In this document: positions 45,001 through 60,000 of the stretch, one piece after another
Layout: each line of letters begins with the position of its first letter
Numbering within the stretch: the first letter of the stretch is position 1
Source: Atrina japonica
Lineage: Eukaryota; Mollusca; Bivalvia; Pterioida; Pinnidae
DNA length: 64,000 bases
Assembly: GCA_030159075.1 (NCBI GenBank)
Contig: BROG01000150.1
Span: 124,001 to 188,000 of the forward strand
Direction of reading: 5' to 3'
Made by a program: the position numbers and the translations under genes
Notes under the pieces: generated by a model
The model's database searches: none
Told to the model about the DNA's origin: nothing
What the model saw: the letters and a program-made list of their open reading frames with translations, nothing else

Positions 45001-48000
45001 TTGAAATGTAGACCAAATAGAAGAAAAAATCAGAATAATGCTTTTACGTTAAATTTCTCCTAAAAGTTTCTGGAGTGTTTAGCAACAAGGAATTGACCAA
45101 TCGAAACAGCTGCATCACTCGCTCGTCTTGCCGTAGATCTTCATGGCCTTTCAGGAGGAACATGTACTCGCGTCCATTACTTCCTACAAAGTTAGAAATA
45201 AAATCAAATTATTTTGTGATTTTTCATAAAATTTGATCAGCTACAGAATTCTCATATTCAAATTCTGTTATCATGATAGATAGCAGTCAGCAGACGACAC
45301 GTTGGTCCAAAGCTTGTTTAGATGTAGATGTATGGCTTGTCAAACTCAATTTACCAACACCTCCACATCTAAGCTAATAATGGCAAATGGTAAACAATGT
45401 TTCAATCCAAAGCTTTGAAGTTAAATGTAAATTTCAAATGTCAAACTTACCCATCCACACATCTATGTAATTGATGGCACTAACAAAACTTCAGAGCAAC
45501 TGAGCAATTGTGGACATACCACCAACAAACAGAATAATGATGTTCTTGAGTGCTACTGTCCTATTCACCTAATTTGGCAGGGAGGAATAACCTTTTGATT
45601 ATCATACCAAAGATTTTTACTTGCTTTTTGTTATGACAGGCTTAAAAGAAAAATGTTTTATTGCCAACTGACTAACAGTGGGTATGGAGACAGATAGGAA
45701 CAATTATTCTCCCATTGTTTAAAGATTTTCCCTTCATTTTAACTGAGGATAATTTCCTTGTCAACCCCCTAAGGTGTTGATAAGCTACACAAGTTATGAC
45801 GTCACAATACAATTTATGACATAACGTGTCTGTGGCATCTAGAATGCTGTGCATGATGTCAGATTTTATTTGCGTAGATCTACATATACATAAAACCTGC
45901 TATAGCGGCCACCTCTATATAAGGATTACCTGTTATAGTTTTGTCAAGTTCCATTGACTGCATACTTCAACTAAATTAAATCTGTGTATAAGGGTCACCT
46001 GCAAATAAAGGTCAATATTGTCTGGTCCCTTGGATGGCCCCTATATACAGGTATCACTGTATATGTATTTAAAACATTGGAGAAAAATAATCAACCCCTA
46101 CCATGAGGGTATGACAAAGGAATCTCAATTCCTCCTTGACATTCAAGAATCTTACCCTCAGATTGAGATTCCTTTGTCATACTCTCAAGGTAAGGGTAGA
46201 TTCTATTACTCTTGTCTGTGTAATATCAATGCTCTTATTCTGCAATACCTGAATTTTAAACTTTTCCTGGTCACGAAAGGGTTCCCTGTACTCCGCCCTG
46301 CCAGGCTATATAAAGTGGACTTAACTATCACTACGATGAATGATAAATCATTTGATAAAACAATTATTGACTTAATTCAAGTCACAGATGCACCACTCAT
46401 AACTTTAATGAAGACTTTGCTTTATTTGTTATTAATCTTATAAACAAATACCCTTGACAGACAAAAACAAGTAATATACCAAATATGCTGTGCTTCCTTG
46501 GTCTTTGTTTAGAGGTGATAACCTGTAGTGAACTTTGAACTCTTCTGATTTTTTCGATTGGCTGATTTGGATCATATGTTCCTGGTACGGCCAGCTCCAG
46601 ATCTTGGCACCTCAGAAGCTTAGGGGACACGTACTGTAACTCTAAAGACGTAAGCTGTCAAAAAAAAAAATAATAATAATAATTTGTAAACTTCACAATA
46701 TGACAAATTATTTCTACAAAGTCACAAGACAGGTTCCAGTGTACTAAGGTCTGATTCCTTTGTGTTTATTAATTAGAAAAAAAAATTCTGTGAGAATGGA
46801 TGAATCAATACATATCTTCTACCTGTGAAACAATTACTTCATGAATGTTGAACAATTACAAAACTTAAATCAAAACATTAACAGAATGGAAAGATGGAGA
46901 CGCAGACAAAACCTACATTTCCGGTATGGGACAAAAAAAAAATCATTAGGAGCAGTAACGAGAATTATTACTAGAATTAATTATTCTCAGATCCTGCATC
47001 CAAAAGGTATGCAAACAGACATGAACACTTATTTTTTGTTATAAACAAGAACCACATTTTACCACGTACAATGTAAATTTTCATAAATCACAATGATTTT
47101 TTTGGGGGGTGCGGGGTGGGTGGATTCAGGATATTTACCTGTGGTAGCTGCTTGGAAATACGCCGGAACACATGATAGTAGAGGTCCCAGGCCTGTGTCA
47201 GGTCTTTGACGTTTCCTGATCTTTGGTACTTTCGGCACCACTCTTGAGCTTCCAATAAATCTCGACCATATGCCTAGAAGTAAACAGAATGACATGAAGT
47301 TTACAGATACATCACGAGGTTATTGAAAATAAATTTCAAATTGAGTGAAATTGAGAAATAACTTGTCAATCCCTGAAGAACAATAGACTCTTCTGTAAAT
47401 CAATGACTTGGACCAGTCCAAATGTGTCTTTAGGGGTGAATGAGTTAATGCAAATTAATATTATGATAGATTATCAATATGCAACAGTTTAATTATTTTT
47501 TTTCCAAACATCTAATAGAAAGTTCAAAATAGTTCCACCACTCTAGCCTAGCCTATAAGACTGTCATTGTTCAGGTACTTGGCAACAAACCATTCAATTC
47601 TGGTTTTTTAAAAAGATATTTCAGATATGAGCTGAACCAGGGTCTTTACCCGGCAAGGTAATGAAAATAATAGTGTCACATTTCACATGATGACTATCAA
47701 TGCTAAATACCTGATTAAATGATGTTTCTTTCAGAGTCTGAGGTCCTCGTTCCATCATGTTGTGGAGCGGCTCCAGAATATTAAACATTCCTTTTACATC
47801 TTTCTCACCAAAGTATAATCTAGATGCCTCTTCTAGACCCTCGTGCCATAACTCGTGCCACAATATAGCCACTCTGATTAACTCCTCGCTGACCTAAATT
47901 AAGAAGGAACAAAACATAAATACTGTACCCCCGAGAGGTAAGCCTAATGGGCCATAACTCTGGCAAAAACTGTAAACCTGGAAATTTTCGCCCCTGCTTA

Positions 48001-51000
48001 TTTTTGCCCTTTTACAATAGAAAACATATTCGCCTCTTCTTAAATTCGCCCTCAATCACCATAGTCGCATGGATGGCATATATGTCTGGACTTCAATTAT
48101 TTAGCTTGAAAATTTCTATTGAATTTTAAATTCACCATCTCATCTACAGACAAAAATAGTGATAATTAAATGGTAGCGAAAATTTCCAGAATTGTACAGA
48201 ATTGCCAAACATTGTCTACAACATGCTAAATAACTTTTTAACCTGAATTTAAAATTCAGCATGTTGAAATGATTTTTTTTATGCAAAAATACTTTTTTGC
48301 ATACTTTTTCTGGGGGGAGTGGGGTTTTAAAGCAAAAGTCAAGATAACAAATTTGACTTTAATAGTGAGGTATACATTGTGAAAATAAATCTTCATATCT
48401 TATTCTTCAATGCTCAAAAGTCAAAATTAATGGACAAATTTTGTTAAGGCTATTTTGGTGGGTGAGTCAGAAAACATCCCAACAATAATGTTTATTTTTG
48501 GTCTACCATCACACAAAATCACTTATACCGATACTTACGAGCATCGCCTGTTGGACAAGTGTATTGCTATGTTCACACATACTCTTCAGAATTTTGTTGG
48601 CTGCCGCCTGCCGTGCGGGTACATTGGACTTCGAGGCCACTGTCAGTGGGTATATCAATGCCTAAAAATAAATATTAAGACAGATTGCAATTATGTATTG
48701 GAGGAAAAAGAAGTATATTGAAGAGTAGCACAATGTTAAAGGAGAGAAATCCATACAGCAATACTGCTAATGAGAAAAGCATGCTCTAACCATGTGCCCA
48801 TATACATGCAGAACACCCCCCCCCCCCACCTTCCTGGCAAAGACACACACAGACAAACATACAGACAAACATACCCACACACACATATACACAAATGGTC
48901 TTACCTGTGGATGTGCCTTTCCTACATCAATCAACAACTGTGATATCAATCTTCCCACCAGATGGCGTGGTGTGTCAATACGAGCAATCAATTGTGGAAT
49001 AACCTAGTCAAAGAAAAGTGACTATAATTATAAAAACATTTGGTACAATGTATCACAGTATAAGAATTATCTATCAGTACAAAAGAACACTCGGTACAAT
49101 GTATCACAGTATAAGAACTTATCTATCAGTACAAAAGAACACTCGGTACAATGTATCACAGTATAAGAACTTATCTAGCAGTACAAAGGAACATGATACA
49201 ATGTATCACAGTATAAGAACTTATCTATCAGTACAAAAGAACACTCGGTACAATATATCACAGTATAAGAACTTATCTATCAGTACAAAAGAACACTCGG
49301 TACAATGTATCACAGTATAAGAACTTATCTATCAGTACAAAAGAACACTTGATACAATGTATCACATGATAAGAACTTATCTATCAGTACAAAGGAACAT
49401 GATACAATATATCACAGTTTAAGAACTTATCTATCAGTACAAAAGAACACTTGATACAATGTATCACATGATAAGAACTTATCTAGCAGTACAAAGGAAC
49501 ATGATACAATGTATCACAGTTTAAGAACTTATCTATCAGTACAAAAGAACACTTGATATTTGTACAAGGTACATTATAACCGGGTTCTCTCCTCCACCAA
49601 TAAAAACTGGCTTCCATCATATGACTGAAAACCTTCCACAAGTAAACTGGCAAACTTTCTCACATAAATCAACTAAGGTTCCAGCGGGGCTCGAACATGA
49701 GCTGATCAGAAGTGAGAGACTTTATGGTTCAAAGCGTGTTGCTCTAACCACTTGGCGACAGACTGTGCCTCTATGTCTATCAGTGCCACAGACTGTGCCC
49801 CTATGTCTATCAGAGTGCCACGGACTGTGCCCCTATGTCTATCAGAGTGCCACGGACTGGGCCCTATGTCTATCAGAGTGCCACGGACTGTGCCCCTATG
49901 TCTATCAGAGTGCCACGGACTGGGCCCATATGTCTATCAGAGTGCCACGGACTGTGCCCCTATGTCTATCAGAGTGCCACGGACTGTGCCCCTATGTCTA
50001 TCAGAGTGCCACGGACTGTGCCCCTATGTCTATCAGAGTGCCACGGACTGTGCCCCTATGTCTATCAGAGTGACAGTCTTGGCAAATAATGAAATTTTAT
50101 AACACTTTGCTACTTTACATGGATTTTACGCATCCGAGAGTTTACAACAAACAATGTAATACTGAAAAGGGTGATTCAAAACACTGTTGTCGTACTGAAA
50201 TTATTGTATCAAAGGTGATTTTTTATTTTTTTTGGACTGGATATTTTAATTTGTCATGACAGACAAGTGTCACATGAATCCCTCCCCCCACCCCCGACTT
50301 CAAAAAATGAACTACTACCAGGCAAAATGATTGATGTGATTGTTGAGCTCTGTACATACACATCGTGACACACAACCTACATATTCTGACACGCATATAT
50401 ACCTGTAGAGAATCTTATGCATTTTTACCTGTGCTAGACTACTAGTCACCTTAAGCTTGGTACAATCACCTAATTATACCTACCTGAAGCCAGTTGTCAA
50501 TCTGTATAGTCTTGAGTCCATCGCTCAGGGCCTCGTACACTTCCGGCCACTGTCCGTAGTCAAACAACAGAGTAAGTAACCTGTGGAATATCATCAATAA
50601 TCAAGCTGATATAATTCTCAACAATACTGAAAGACGTACCGAGAAAGAAATGTTGGCAAAACAAAAAAAGCCAGTATGTATGGTGACCTTTAGTGTGGTC
50701 TAGTGGGAGAGCATTTAACATGCAAGTAAAAGATCCCAGATTTATGATATATGAATGATCTTTGACAATGTCACAATGGCAGTAAATTTCTGTGAATACA
50801 TTGCACAACAACAACAACAACAACACAGACCCATTACTCTAGCACATATTGCTGAGCTTGGCCAAATGAGAGCTCATTCTACATCTTATATGTATAAAGC
50901 TTTACACCAACTTTGGTTAAAATTTTTAGAGAAAAAGTTATTTGACGAAAACAGACAAAAGGAAAATTGTGACAGAGAAGAATTCATCTGTGATTGCCTT

Positions 51001-54000
51001 AATCACTGCTCTCCCAGGACAGACACTGACCAGCTTGAAAGTGTCTCAAATAATGCTCTGCTAAAACAAGATATTGACTCACCCGAGTGTCGTTTGTTTG
51101 TTTATTGTTGTGTAATGTCCCCCTCAAAAATATTTCACTCATATGGAGACGTCACCAAATGGCGGTGAAGGGCTTCAAATTTTGGCCTATTCTCGGTACT
51201 TACGGCCATTAAGTAGTGAGGGTTCTTTAACGTGCCAGCATCTACTGTGACATGGGGCCTCGGTTTTTACCGTCTCATCTGAAGGACCTGGAAACCAACC
51301 TGCCACCGGCTGGACTGCAACTCACGATCAAGAGTCGAGTGCACTACCTACTGAGCCAGGTTGGCTCCCGAGAGTGTCATAATCACTGTTCTCCAATGAC
51401 AGAAAATGACTCATCCAAGAGTTCATGTATCTGAAACACTGCTATCCCAAGACAAGGTATTGACTCACTGAGTGTCTTAATCACTGCTCTCCAAAGACAG
51501 AAAATGACTCTTCTTAGAGTTCATGTATCTTAATAACTGCTCTCCCAAGACCAAACTTGACTTTCCTTAGAGTGTCTTAAACACTGTTATCCTGTTACAG
51601 AAATTGACTTGCCTTTGGACATCTCTCCTTGGACAGAAATTCTCCCCTTGGAGTGTCTTCAACACAGCTCAGCTAAGGCAGAATTCTCACCTTGGAGTGT
51701 CTTTAACACGGCTCAGCTAAGACAGAAATTCTCACCTTGGAGTGTCTTCAACATGGCTCAGCTAAGACAGAAATTCTCACCTTGGAGTGTCTTCAACACG
51801 GCTCAGCTAAGACAGAAATTCTCACCTTGGAGTGTCTTCAACACGGCTCAGCTAAGACAGAAATTAACTATTGAGAGCATCTTAAGCAATGCTCCTATGA
51901 GAAATATTGACTCATCTGAGTCTTAAACACTGCTATCCCAAGATAGAAATTGACTCACCTAACCTTCAACACAGCTGTGCTTTTTTAAAGACAGAAATTG
52001 ACTGCCCTGAAAGTATCTTTAAACTGACTCACCTCAGAGTTGCCTAGAAACTACTTTCTTCTGACAGAAATGGACTCACCTAAGGGTGTCCTGAAGACTG
52101 TTTTGTTGAGATAAAGCTATGGATCTGAAGAAACCCTGAACAGCCAGTACACAGTACTTGTGCATTTTTGCTTCAGTCTGCAAGTTACAAAAACATTAAG
52201 GTACATTCATATCATGTATAAAGACACTTTCTGTACTTTGTTTTAATTGTAAATCAATGACCCAAGTCCAAATTTGTCTTTAGGGGTGAATGGGTTAATG
52301 GGTTTTACACCACAATCAAAATTTCCTTAGTTATAAGGCACAGCAAAAGACCAAAGGTGGTCTGCTCGTAAACTGGCAAACTCTCTCGCATAATCAGATC
52401 AGGTTCCAGCACGGCTCAAACCTGTACTTAGTAGAGGTAAAAAAAACACCATACTTTGAACTGTGGTGGTCCAATAACTTGCCCACAGAGGCTCCCTGTT
52501 TCAGGTAAAAAAAAAATTAGATTTTAGGAAAAAGTGCTCTTTTAAAAAATTCATGAATTCTATTTATTATTTTTTTCTATCCTAAAATATTTCTATTACC
52601 TAACAGTAAATGGTGTGTAAAGTTTCTGTACATTGTAGCATGAAATAGATTTGATATTAACCCATTTACCCCTAAAAACACATTTGGATTGGTCTAAGTC
52701 ATTGATTTACAGAAGATCCAATTGTTTTTCAGGGGTTGATGAGTTATAAACTGTATAAAAGTCAGTGACAAGTACTTGAGGGATGGATGAAACAAGCACT
52801 AGAAAACTAATACTCACAGAGAAAATTTCCAGTTTTGGTGATGTAGGTCCCTCTGATCGGACAGGCATAATGTCTGCGGGACTCTGTGGTGCATTGTTGT
52901 TAGTGGTGGAAGTAGCATCAGCTGATTGTTTGTAAAACAAAACTGCCTCGTAGTTCATCAAGGCCCACGCATGCCATGCCTGTAGAATAAAAAATCAGAC
53001 ATGTTAAACCTGTTTCGTTTGCTATGTTCATAGGGCATTAGCTAACACTGATGTACAATAACAAAACAAAAAAAAAAAACAACCCAAAAAACAATAAACA
53101 AAACAAAAACAAAACAAAAACAAAAACAGATACACAGGCACAAAAATTCTTGAAATATATATTTCTTTAAACTTTGTGAAAAAATGCTTGAGAAAGCCAG
53201 TCTAACAATTATTTATTTGCAAGTGAATTATTCGACTTTTCTATTTGTATATGCTTTATACGACACTGGACCTGACCTTATTTTCACAAAAAAAATAGGA
53301 ATATATAGAAGTTTTTCATGCCTGTGTATATCTCTTATTTGTTATTGTACATCAATCTAAGCAGTGAAAAAAAACCAGAAATTGGAAAACAAAGCTAAAG
53401 CCCCTTTAAAAAATGATTAAATGTAAATAATGTTAACTCTGATAAAATCTAAATAATCATTTTGTCTGTGTTCATGTTCACATTGTACCACAATTCATTT
53501 TCACTATTGCCCTCAAAAAGTGAGTTGTCATCAATAGTTACGCCTGGTATACTTACTGGTGACTTCTATCATTGGTTTGTCAATTATGATACCTGATAAA
53601 TCTTTACTGACGGTCAAACTTTGTAAGTGACCCCAGTCAACTGATGTTCACTACATAGTATTCAGACATCCCCCCCCCCCCCCCCCCCCCCCCCCGCAAT
53701 AAAGGTCATCAAGATCTATACAATGGCAGTTAATAATCAACCAAGACATAGCTTTAAATGCATGTGAAGCTTGTTTAATGTTGGATTACAACATCACATT
53801 AAATTCTTCGGGTCAGGAAACCTGCTTGCAATTTTAAGTAATCATGTTACCTTCATGTGAATAATGGGAAGAAAAAACGGCATGTGTTTCTTATTTCAGG
53901 TCTGACAAAGGTTTTCGGATCATACATTTGTACATCTCGTTTGCATATTGCCATATTTCCATCTCCTTACCATAAAGAGCTCGCTTACTACCAGCTCAAT

Positions 54001-57000
54001 AAAAATTATAAAATGTTGTGTGTTCATCTAGCGTTTGTTGTTGTTGTTTGTACAAGATGACTACTGTATACACATTAATGTAAACAAAAAAACATGTATG
54101 AATTTTATCATTATTATCGTGTGAAGCAAAACCTGTCTTGAGAAAAGGAAACACTTCTGAAAATTAATGACTGATTAATATGCAAAATAAGCCCCGACTT
54201 GTTTTGAAAAAGTTTACGAAGTTAAAATATGCTTGGTTATTTCTGTGCTAAGGTGCTGTACTGTACAAAGCACCTGAAAGTACACATCACACAAACAGAG
54301 ACCCTACCTTGTACCAGTATCGGTCATACTCAGTGGCTAGACTGTAATACTCAAGAACCTGGTTCACTGACACCTCATTGATACCAAGAATCACATCAGC
54401 CCAATCGCCTAGCTTTAAGTAGCACCTGTAAATAAATGTTAAATAGAAGTTTAAAAAAAAAATCAACTGAAAAATGAGCGATGGAGACCCTGACATTTTC
54501 CAACATAATGGGACATAACTCTCTACAGATTGGCTATAAAAGCAAAAATCACTTTAGGAGGTGAAACTTCATACGGTACCGCCACTTCATACAAAGTTTT
54601 AAGAAAACTCGTAAAGAAAACATAAGTCAAAGACTACAAAGATCACATCCTGGCAACAGCTTCACATCTCGCTAATTAACTCGACTCCAACTGATCTTCT
54701 TAAACACAACAATGATAATACAACAAAATCCAAAACAGTTCATCTTTGCAAACAATTACATAACTTACCCCGAGTATGAAGCATAGGATGTGCTTAGAAC
54801 ATGCAAGTTCATTTGAAATACAGTGAAACTTGTATATAAAGACCCCCTTAAGGACACAACAAAACCAGTCTTTATAGGGAGATGGTCTTTATACAGAGGT
54901 TGATTTGTACACAAATGGTACTATTGGGGACAGCAAAAAATGATCTTTATGACCAGGTGGTCTTTACACACAGGTGGCCACTAAAGCAGGTATTACTGTA
55001 TAAGCAGTAAAAGTATGTAAATCTGACCTCAGCCAATCTTCTTGAGAGCTTTCGTAAGGTAAGTCAAGTTTTCTCCCTGGCAACAAAGTGACGGGGCAGG
55101 GAGGGGAGGGGGGGGGGTATAATTAAATAGGCATGTCCATTCATGCACATGTCCTTCCTAGAAAGACTTTCGCTATGCATTTGCTCATTGGCTATTTAAG
55201 AAGATCAACCTTATCTATGGTTGGCTCTTTTGGTCAGCTCTATCTCTTTCTATAAATCAAACCCTTCCTTTATCACATATATTTAGAAACCTATCTACCT
55301 CACAATTTCAGACCAGCGTTAAGTCTGTTGTCATGTTGATGGCAAGAGTCCATTATAGACCCTAGAACCTATTGCTGGACTTACCGGGCCAAAAGTTTGT
55401 TAAGCTCAGCCCTCTGTTGTGTATCCTCTGGTGAAATCAACTGCAGAGCTTTACTTTGTAAAGAATGTTGAACAAAGTGCTGGAGCTTACTGAATGATTC
55501 ATTCTGAAAAAAAAAAATCAACATGTTGAATGTATTAAAGAATTAAGTATATGGACGACAAGCTAAGAGTTGATTTACCTTTATGTCATATGGTACTTGT
55601 TATTTCTACATGAAAACAAGATATTGGACTGGAATACAAAAAAGAAAAAAACGTGACACAAAACATTACACTAAAAAATGGAGTTATATGATATACATAC
55701 ATGCATCCATACATACTGCACCACAAATAAGTCTGATGATATGAGTTATTCCCCTTTTCTACATTCCAGTTCATCCCAATGCACATTTCTTGGATCAGGG
55801 AATTTCCATATAAACAAAAGTTAGTGACTGTGTACTGTGTCTCTATCTACGTAGGCTAAGCTAGTGACTGTGTACTGTGTCTGTCTTTGTAGGCTAAGCT
55901 AGTGACTGTGTACTGTGTCTGTCTTTGTAGGCTAAGCTAGTGACTGTGTACTGTGTCTGTCTTTGTAGGCTAAGCTAGTGACTGTCTCTATCTACGTAGG
56001 TTAAGTTAGTGACTGTGTACTGTGTCTCTATCTATGTAGGTTAAGTTAGTGACTGTGTACTGTGTCTGTCTTTGTAGGCTAAGCTAGTGACTGTGTACTG
56101 TGTCTGTCTTTGTAGGCTAAGCTAGTGACTGTCTCTATCTACGTAGGTTAAGTTAGTGACTGTGTACTGTGTCTCTATCTACGTAGGTTAAGTTAGTGAC
56201 TGTGTACTGTGTCTGTCTTTGTAGGCTAAGCTAGTGACTGTCTCTATCTACGTAGGTTAAGTTAGTGACTGTGTACTGTGTCTCTATCTACGTAGGCTAA
56301 GCTAGTGACTGTGTACTGTGTCTGTCTTTGTAGGCTAAGCTAGTGACTGTCTCTATCTACGTAGGTTAAGTTAGTGACTGTGTACTGTGTCTGTCTTTGT
56401 AGGCTAAGCTAGTGACTGTCTCTATCTACGTAGGTTAAGTTAGTGACTGTGTACTGTGTCTGTCTTTGTAGGCTAAGCTAGTGACTGTCTCTATCTACGT
56501 AGGTTAAGTTAGTGACTGTGTACTGCGTCTGTCTTTGTAGGCTAAGCTAGTGACTGTCTCTATCTACGTAGGTTAAGTTAGTGACTGCATACTGTCTTTC
56601 TATCTATGTACTGCGTCTCTATATCTACGTAGGTTAAGTTAGTGACTGTGTACTGCGTCTGTCTTTGTAGGCTAAGCTGACTGTCTCTATCTACGTAGGT
56701 TAAGTTAGTGACTGTGTACTGCGTCTGTCTTTGTAGGCTAAGCTAGTGACTGTCTCTATCTACGTAGGTTAAGTTAGTGACTGCATACTGTCTTTCTATC
56801 TATGTACTGCGTCTCTATCTACGTAGGTTAAGTTAGTGACTGTGTACTGCGTCTGTCTTTGTAGGCTAAGCTAGTGACTGTCTCTATCTACGTAGGTTAA
56901 GTTAGTGACTGCATACTGTCTTTCTATCTATGTACTGCGTCTCTATTTACACAGGTAAAGTTAGTGACTGTGTACTGTGTCTGTCTTTGTAGGCTAAGCT

Positions 57001-60000
57001 AGTGACAGTCTCTATCTACGTAGGTTAAGTTAGTGACTGCATACTGTCTTTCTATCTATGTACTGCGTCTCTATTTACACAGGTAAAGTTAGTGACTGTG
57101 TACTGTGTCTGTCTACATAGGTTAAGTTAGTGACTGCGTACTGTCTCTCTATCTATGTACTGCGTCTCTATTTACACAGGTAAAGTTAGTGACTGTGTAC
57201 TGTGTCTGTCTACATAGGTTAAGTTAGTGACTGCGTACTGTCTCTCTATCTATGTACTGCGTCTCTACCTACAGTGATTAAGCTGATCTTTACCTTCTGG
57301 TTGTTTTTCCACATATGCTTCATGTACGCAAAGGTGACCTGTGGGTTTGTGTTTGGGATCGGCTGGTCTGGATGTTTGCTTGGATCAATACCCAGTAGCA
57401 TCACAAGCGTCTTATGTGAGAGTGCCTGAAATTATAACATTACATATGGTCATAGGAAGAAAACAAAATACGTTTGCTAAACACTGATGCCCCCAACATT
57501 GCACAAGAGCTGATTATTAATGTGGATAAAAAATGATCACCATTCTATTTACGGATCACAGGAATGAGCAAGTGACTTACGGTAAACTATCCACAATAAA
57601 AACCTGTCTATAATCAATTCTACGTGTCCTGTAAGAGAATTTGTTATACACTTGAATCTCACTATAAAGACCCCCTAACATGCTGATTAAAAAAAAAGTG
57701 ATCAGATTAGCCAGGTGGTCGCTTTTGGGAGAGGATCTATTCTCAAGAAATATTTATTAATTAATTTTCAAGAGACGGAATATTTGCGGTCTTAATTGTG
57801 AGGTGGTTTTCTAAAGGAGGTGGATCTTTGGGTGAGGTTCCACTTTTTATATCTACACAAACAGGATGTAAAATATATATATATAAATCTTTTGTACATC
57901 AGAGTTTGTAAATTTGCAAAAGTTTAACATGGCATATATCATCTAACCATCTATTCTCACACACATCACTAATCGGGCATTCCGGTATCCTGTTCCCGAT
58001 ATTCTTCGTTATATTTGCTATGTCCAGATGATTATTAAACAAGCCAAATTAAACAATTTATATAATTTTGGGTTTGTTTTGTTTACATATAATCTTATTG
58101 TGCAATGATGCCTAAATTTGTGAAAAACGGTGTCTTGATGATATATGGGAAAATCCCAGCACTTCTATTCAGTTTGTTATAAAAGAATTTGTTAGATGCT
58201 AGTCTGTTCAAAAGAAGGGTATTTACGGTATTTATAATACCAACTTTTTTTATATATATATTTTTTTTTCACAAAGAACATCAACATAGCTTATACAGTG
58301 AAGATTATCTCATTTAAATAGGAACTATTAAGCTTTCAGGTGCTTGAGGTCTACATGTAAGCACTGCACGTCAAAAACATGTTCTTAGTTCACCGAAATA
58401 TTTGATATTCAATAAAGTGAACTTTATGTTCTGTTGCTATGGTTATGTAAATTTTTATCCATCAAAAGGAGCTCTTTCACAAAAATCCGTAAAAGTTTGT
58501 TCATCACTTTTTTTTCTATCAAAATGTTTCCACTAACTAAATAAAATACCATCAGTTGCCATTTTTTAATGGCAGCGAAGAAAACATGGTTACGGTAAGA
58601 GAGCACTAGCCTTATGCAAGTAAACTGGCAAAGTCCCCCCCCCCCGACACCCACATCTTAAATCTGATGAGAATTATCTCAATGTTTACAAAATTATTTT
58701 GAGAATCTTTAAAGGGGCATTAGCTGTGGTTTTAGCCCCCCAAATTATTTCAATTTTTGGCTACGTTTACCACTTATTCTTGTTGTACAATAACAAATAA
58801 GAGATGTACAAAAAATCTTCTATCCCTATATACATATATTTAGTGAAAATAAGGTCAGGTCCAGTGTGTTATGCATATATATAAAGAGTAAGGTTGAATT
58901 AATCAATTGCAAGTGAATAATTGCCAAACTAGATTTCTCAAAAAATTTTCACAAAATATATAGGAATCTAAGAATTTTAATGCCTGTGTATATCTCTTTT
59001 TTGTTATTGTATATCAATCTAAGTAGTTAAAAAGGAAAAGATTTTCTGAAAAAAAAAAACAACAGCTAATGCTCCTTTAAAGTACACGCACACAGCGAAA
59101 AACAAAACAAAACACAAAGACAGAAACCTAATGGGTCACCTTACTTAAGTGACCTTAGATCTGATCAATCTTTGTTTACTATGATTATTAACACATCAAT
59201 ACTTAATTTATCATATAATCCTACATACCAGTCGTCCACTCTTCCTGCACAGACTAGCATACTTCAGCCATGTTTTTCTGTCTTCAACAGGGGAGACAAC
59301 CAATGATCGTACTTGTATTATCCTCTGCCAATCTTCAACGACTCTTTGGCAGCCCTGCACACAATGATAACATGAATATCAGTAAAAGTGATGGATGCAC
59401 TCCCTACTGCATCAAACCAATGAATGACTCCATGAGATACAAAGAAACTCATTCTGATTAACAGTCAATGAGATATGTTTAAAAACACCTTGACCTTTCA
59501 GAAATGACCTTGAGTAACATTTGTCCACTTGTTCCAGTCCCTATAGACATGTTTGTGAAATATGATGAAATTCTGATTAATGGTCAATGATGTTAGAATT
59601 ATGATTAACAGTCAATGAGATATGTTGAAATAAAGGCCTTTTGCAATATTGTAAGGATATGTTCCAAGTGACATTGACCTTTTAGAAATGACCTTGAGTA
59701 ACCTTTGTCCAAAAATCACTGTCCCAAGGAATATTTGTTTGAAATATGATAAAATTCTGATGAATGGTTTCAGAGATATGAAGCCTTTCCCAATATTTTA
59801 GTGATATGTGTTGAGTGAACTTGACCTTTTGGAAATGACCTTCATCCAAAAGTCCCTGTCCCAAGGAACATAAAATTCTGATTAATGATTAAAGAGATAT
59901 GAATCTGGATACATGTCAGCAACTATAGGATCTCCTCAAAATTTTGCAGGAAGCATAATAAAAATTTAAAATTATTTGAAAAATAATTAGCAGAAAGACC

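Noticed and set aside
46018..46443. 141-codon plus-strand frame
   Set aside because: Lies inside an mTOR intron, starts inside a TIR element, crosses a hairpin and shows no domain.
49621..50102. Frames of 84-150 codons ([15 protein letters not shown])
   Set aside because: Translations of the 32-bp array next to a SINE.
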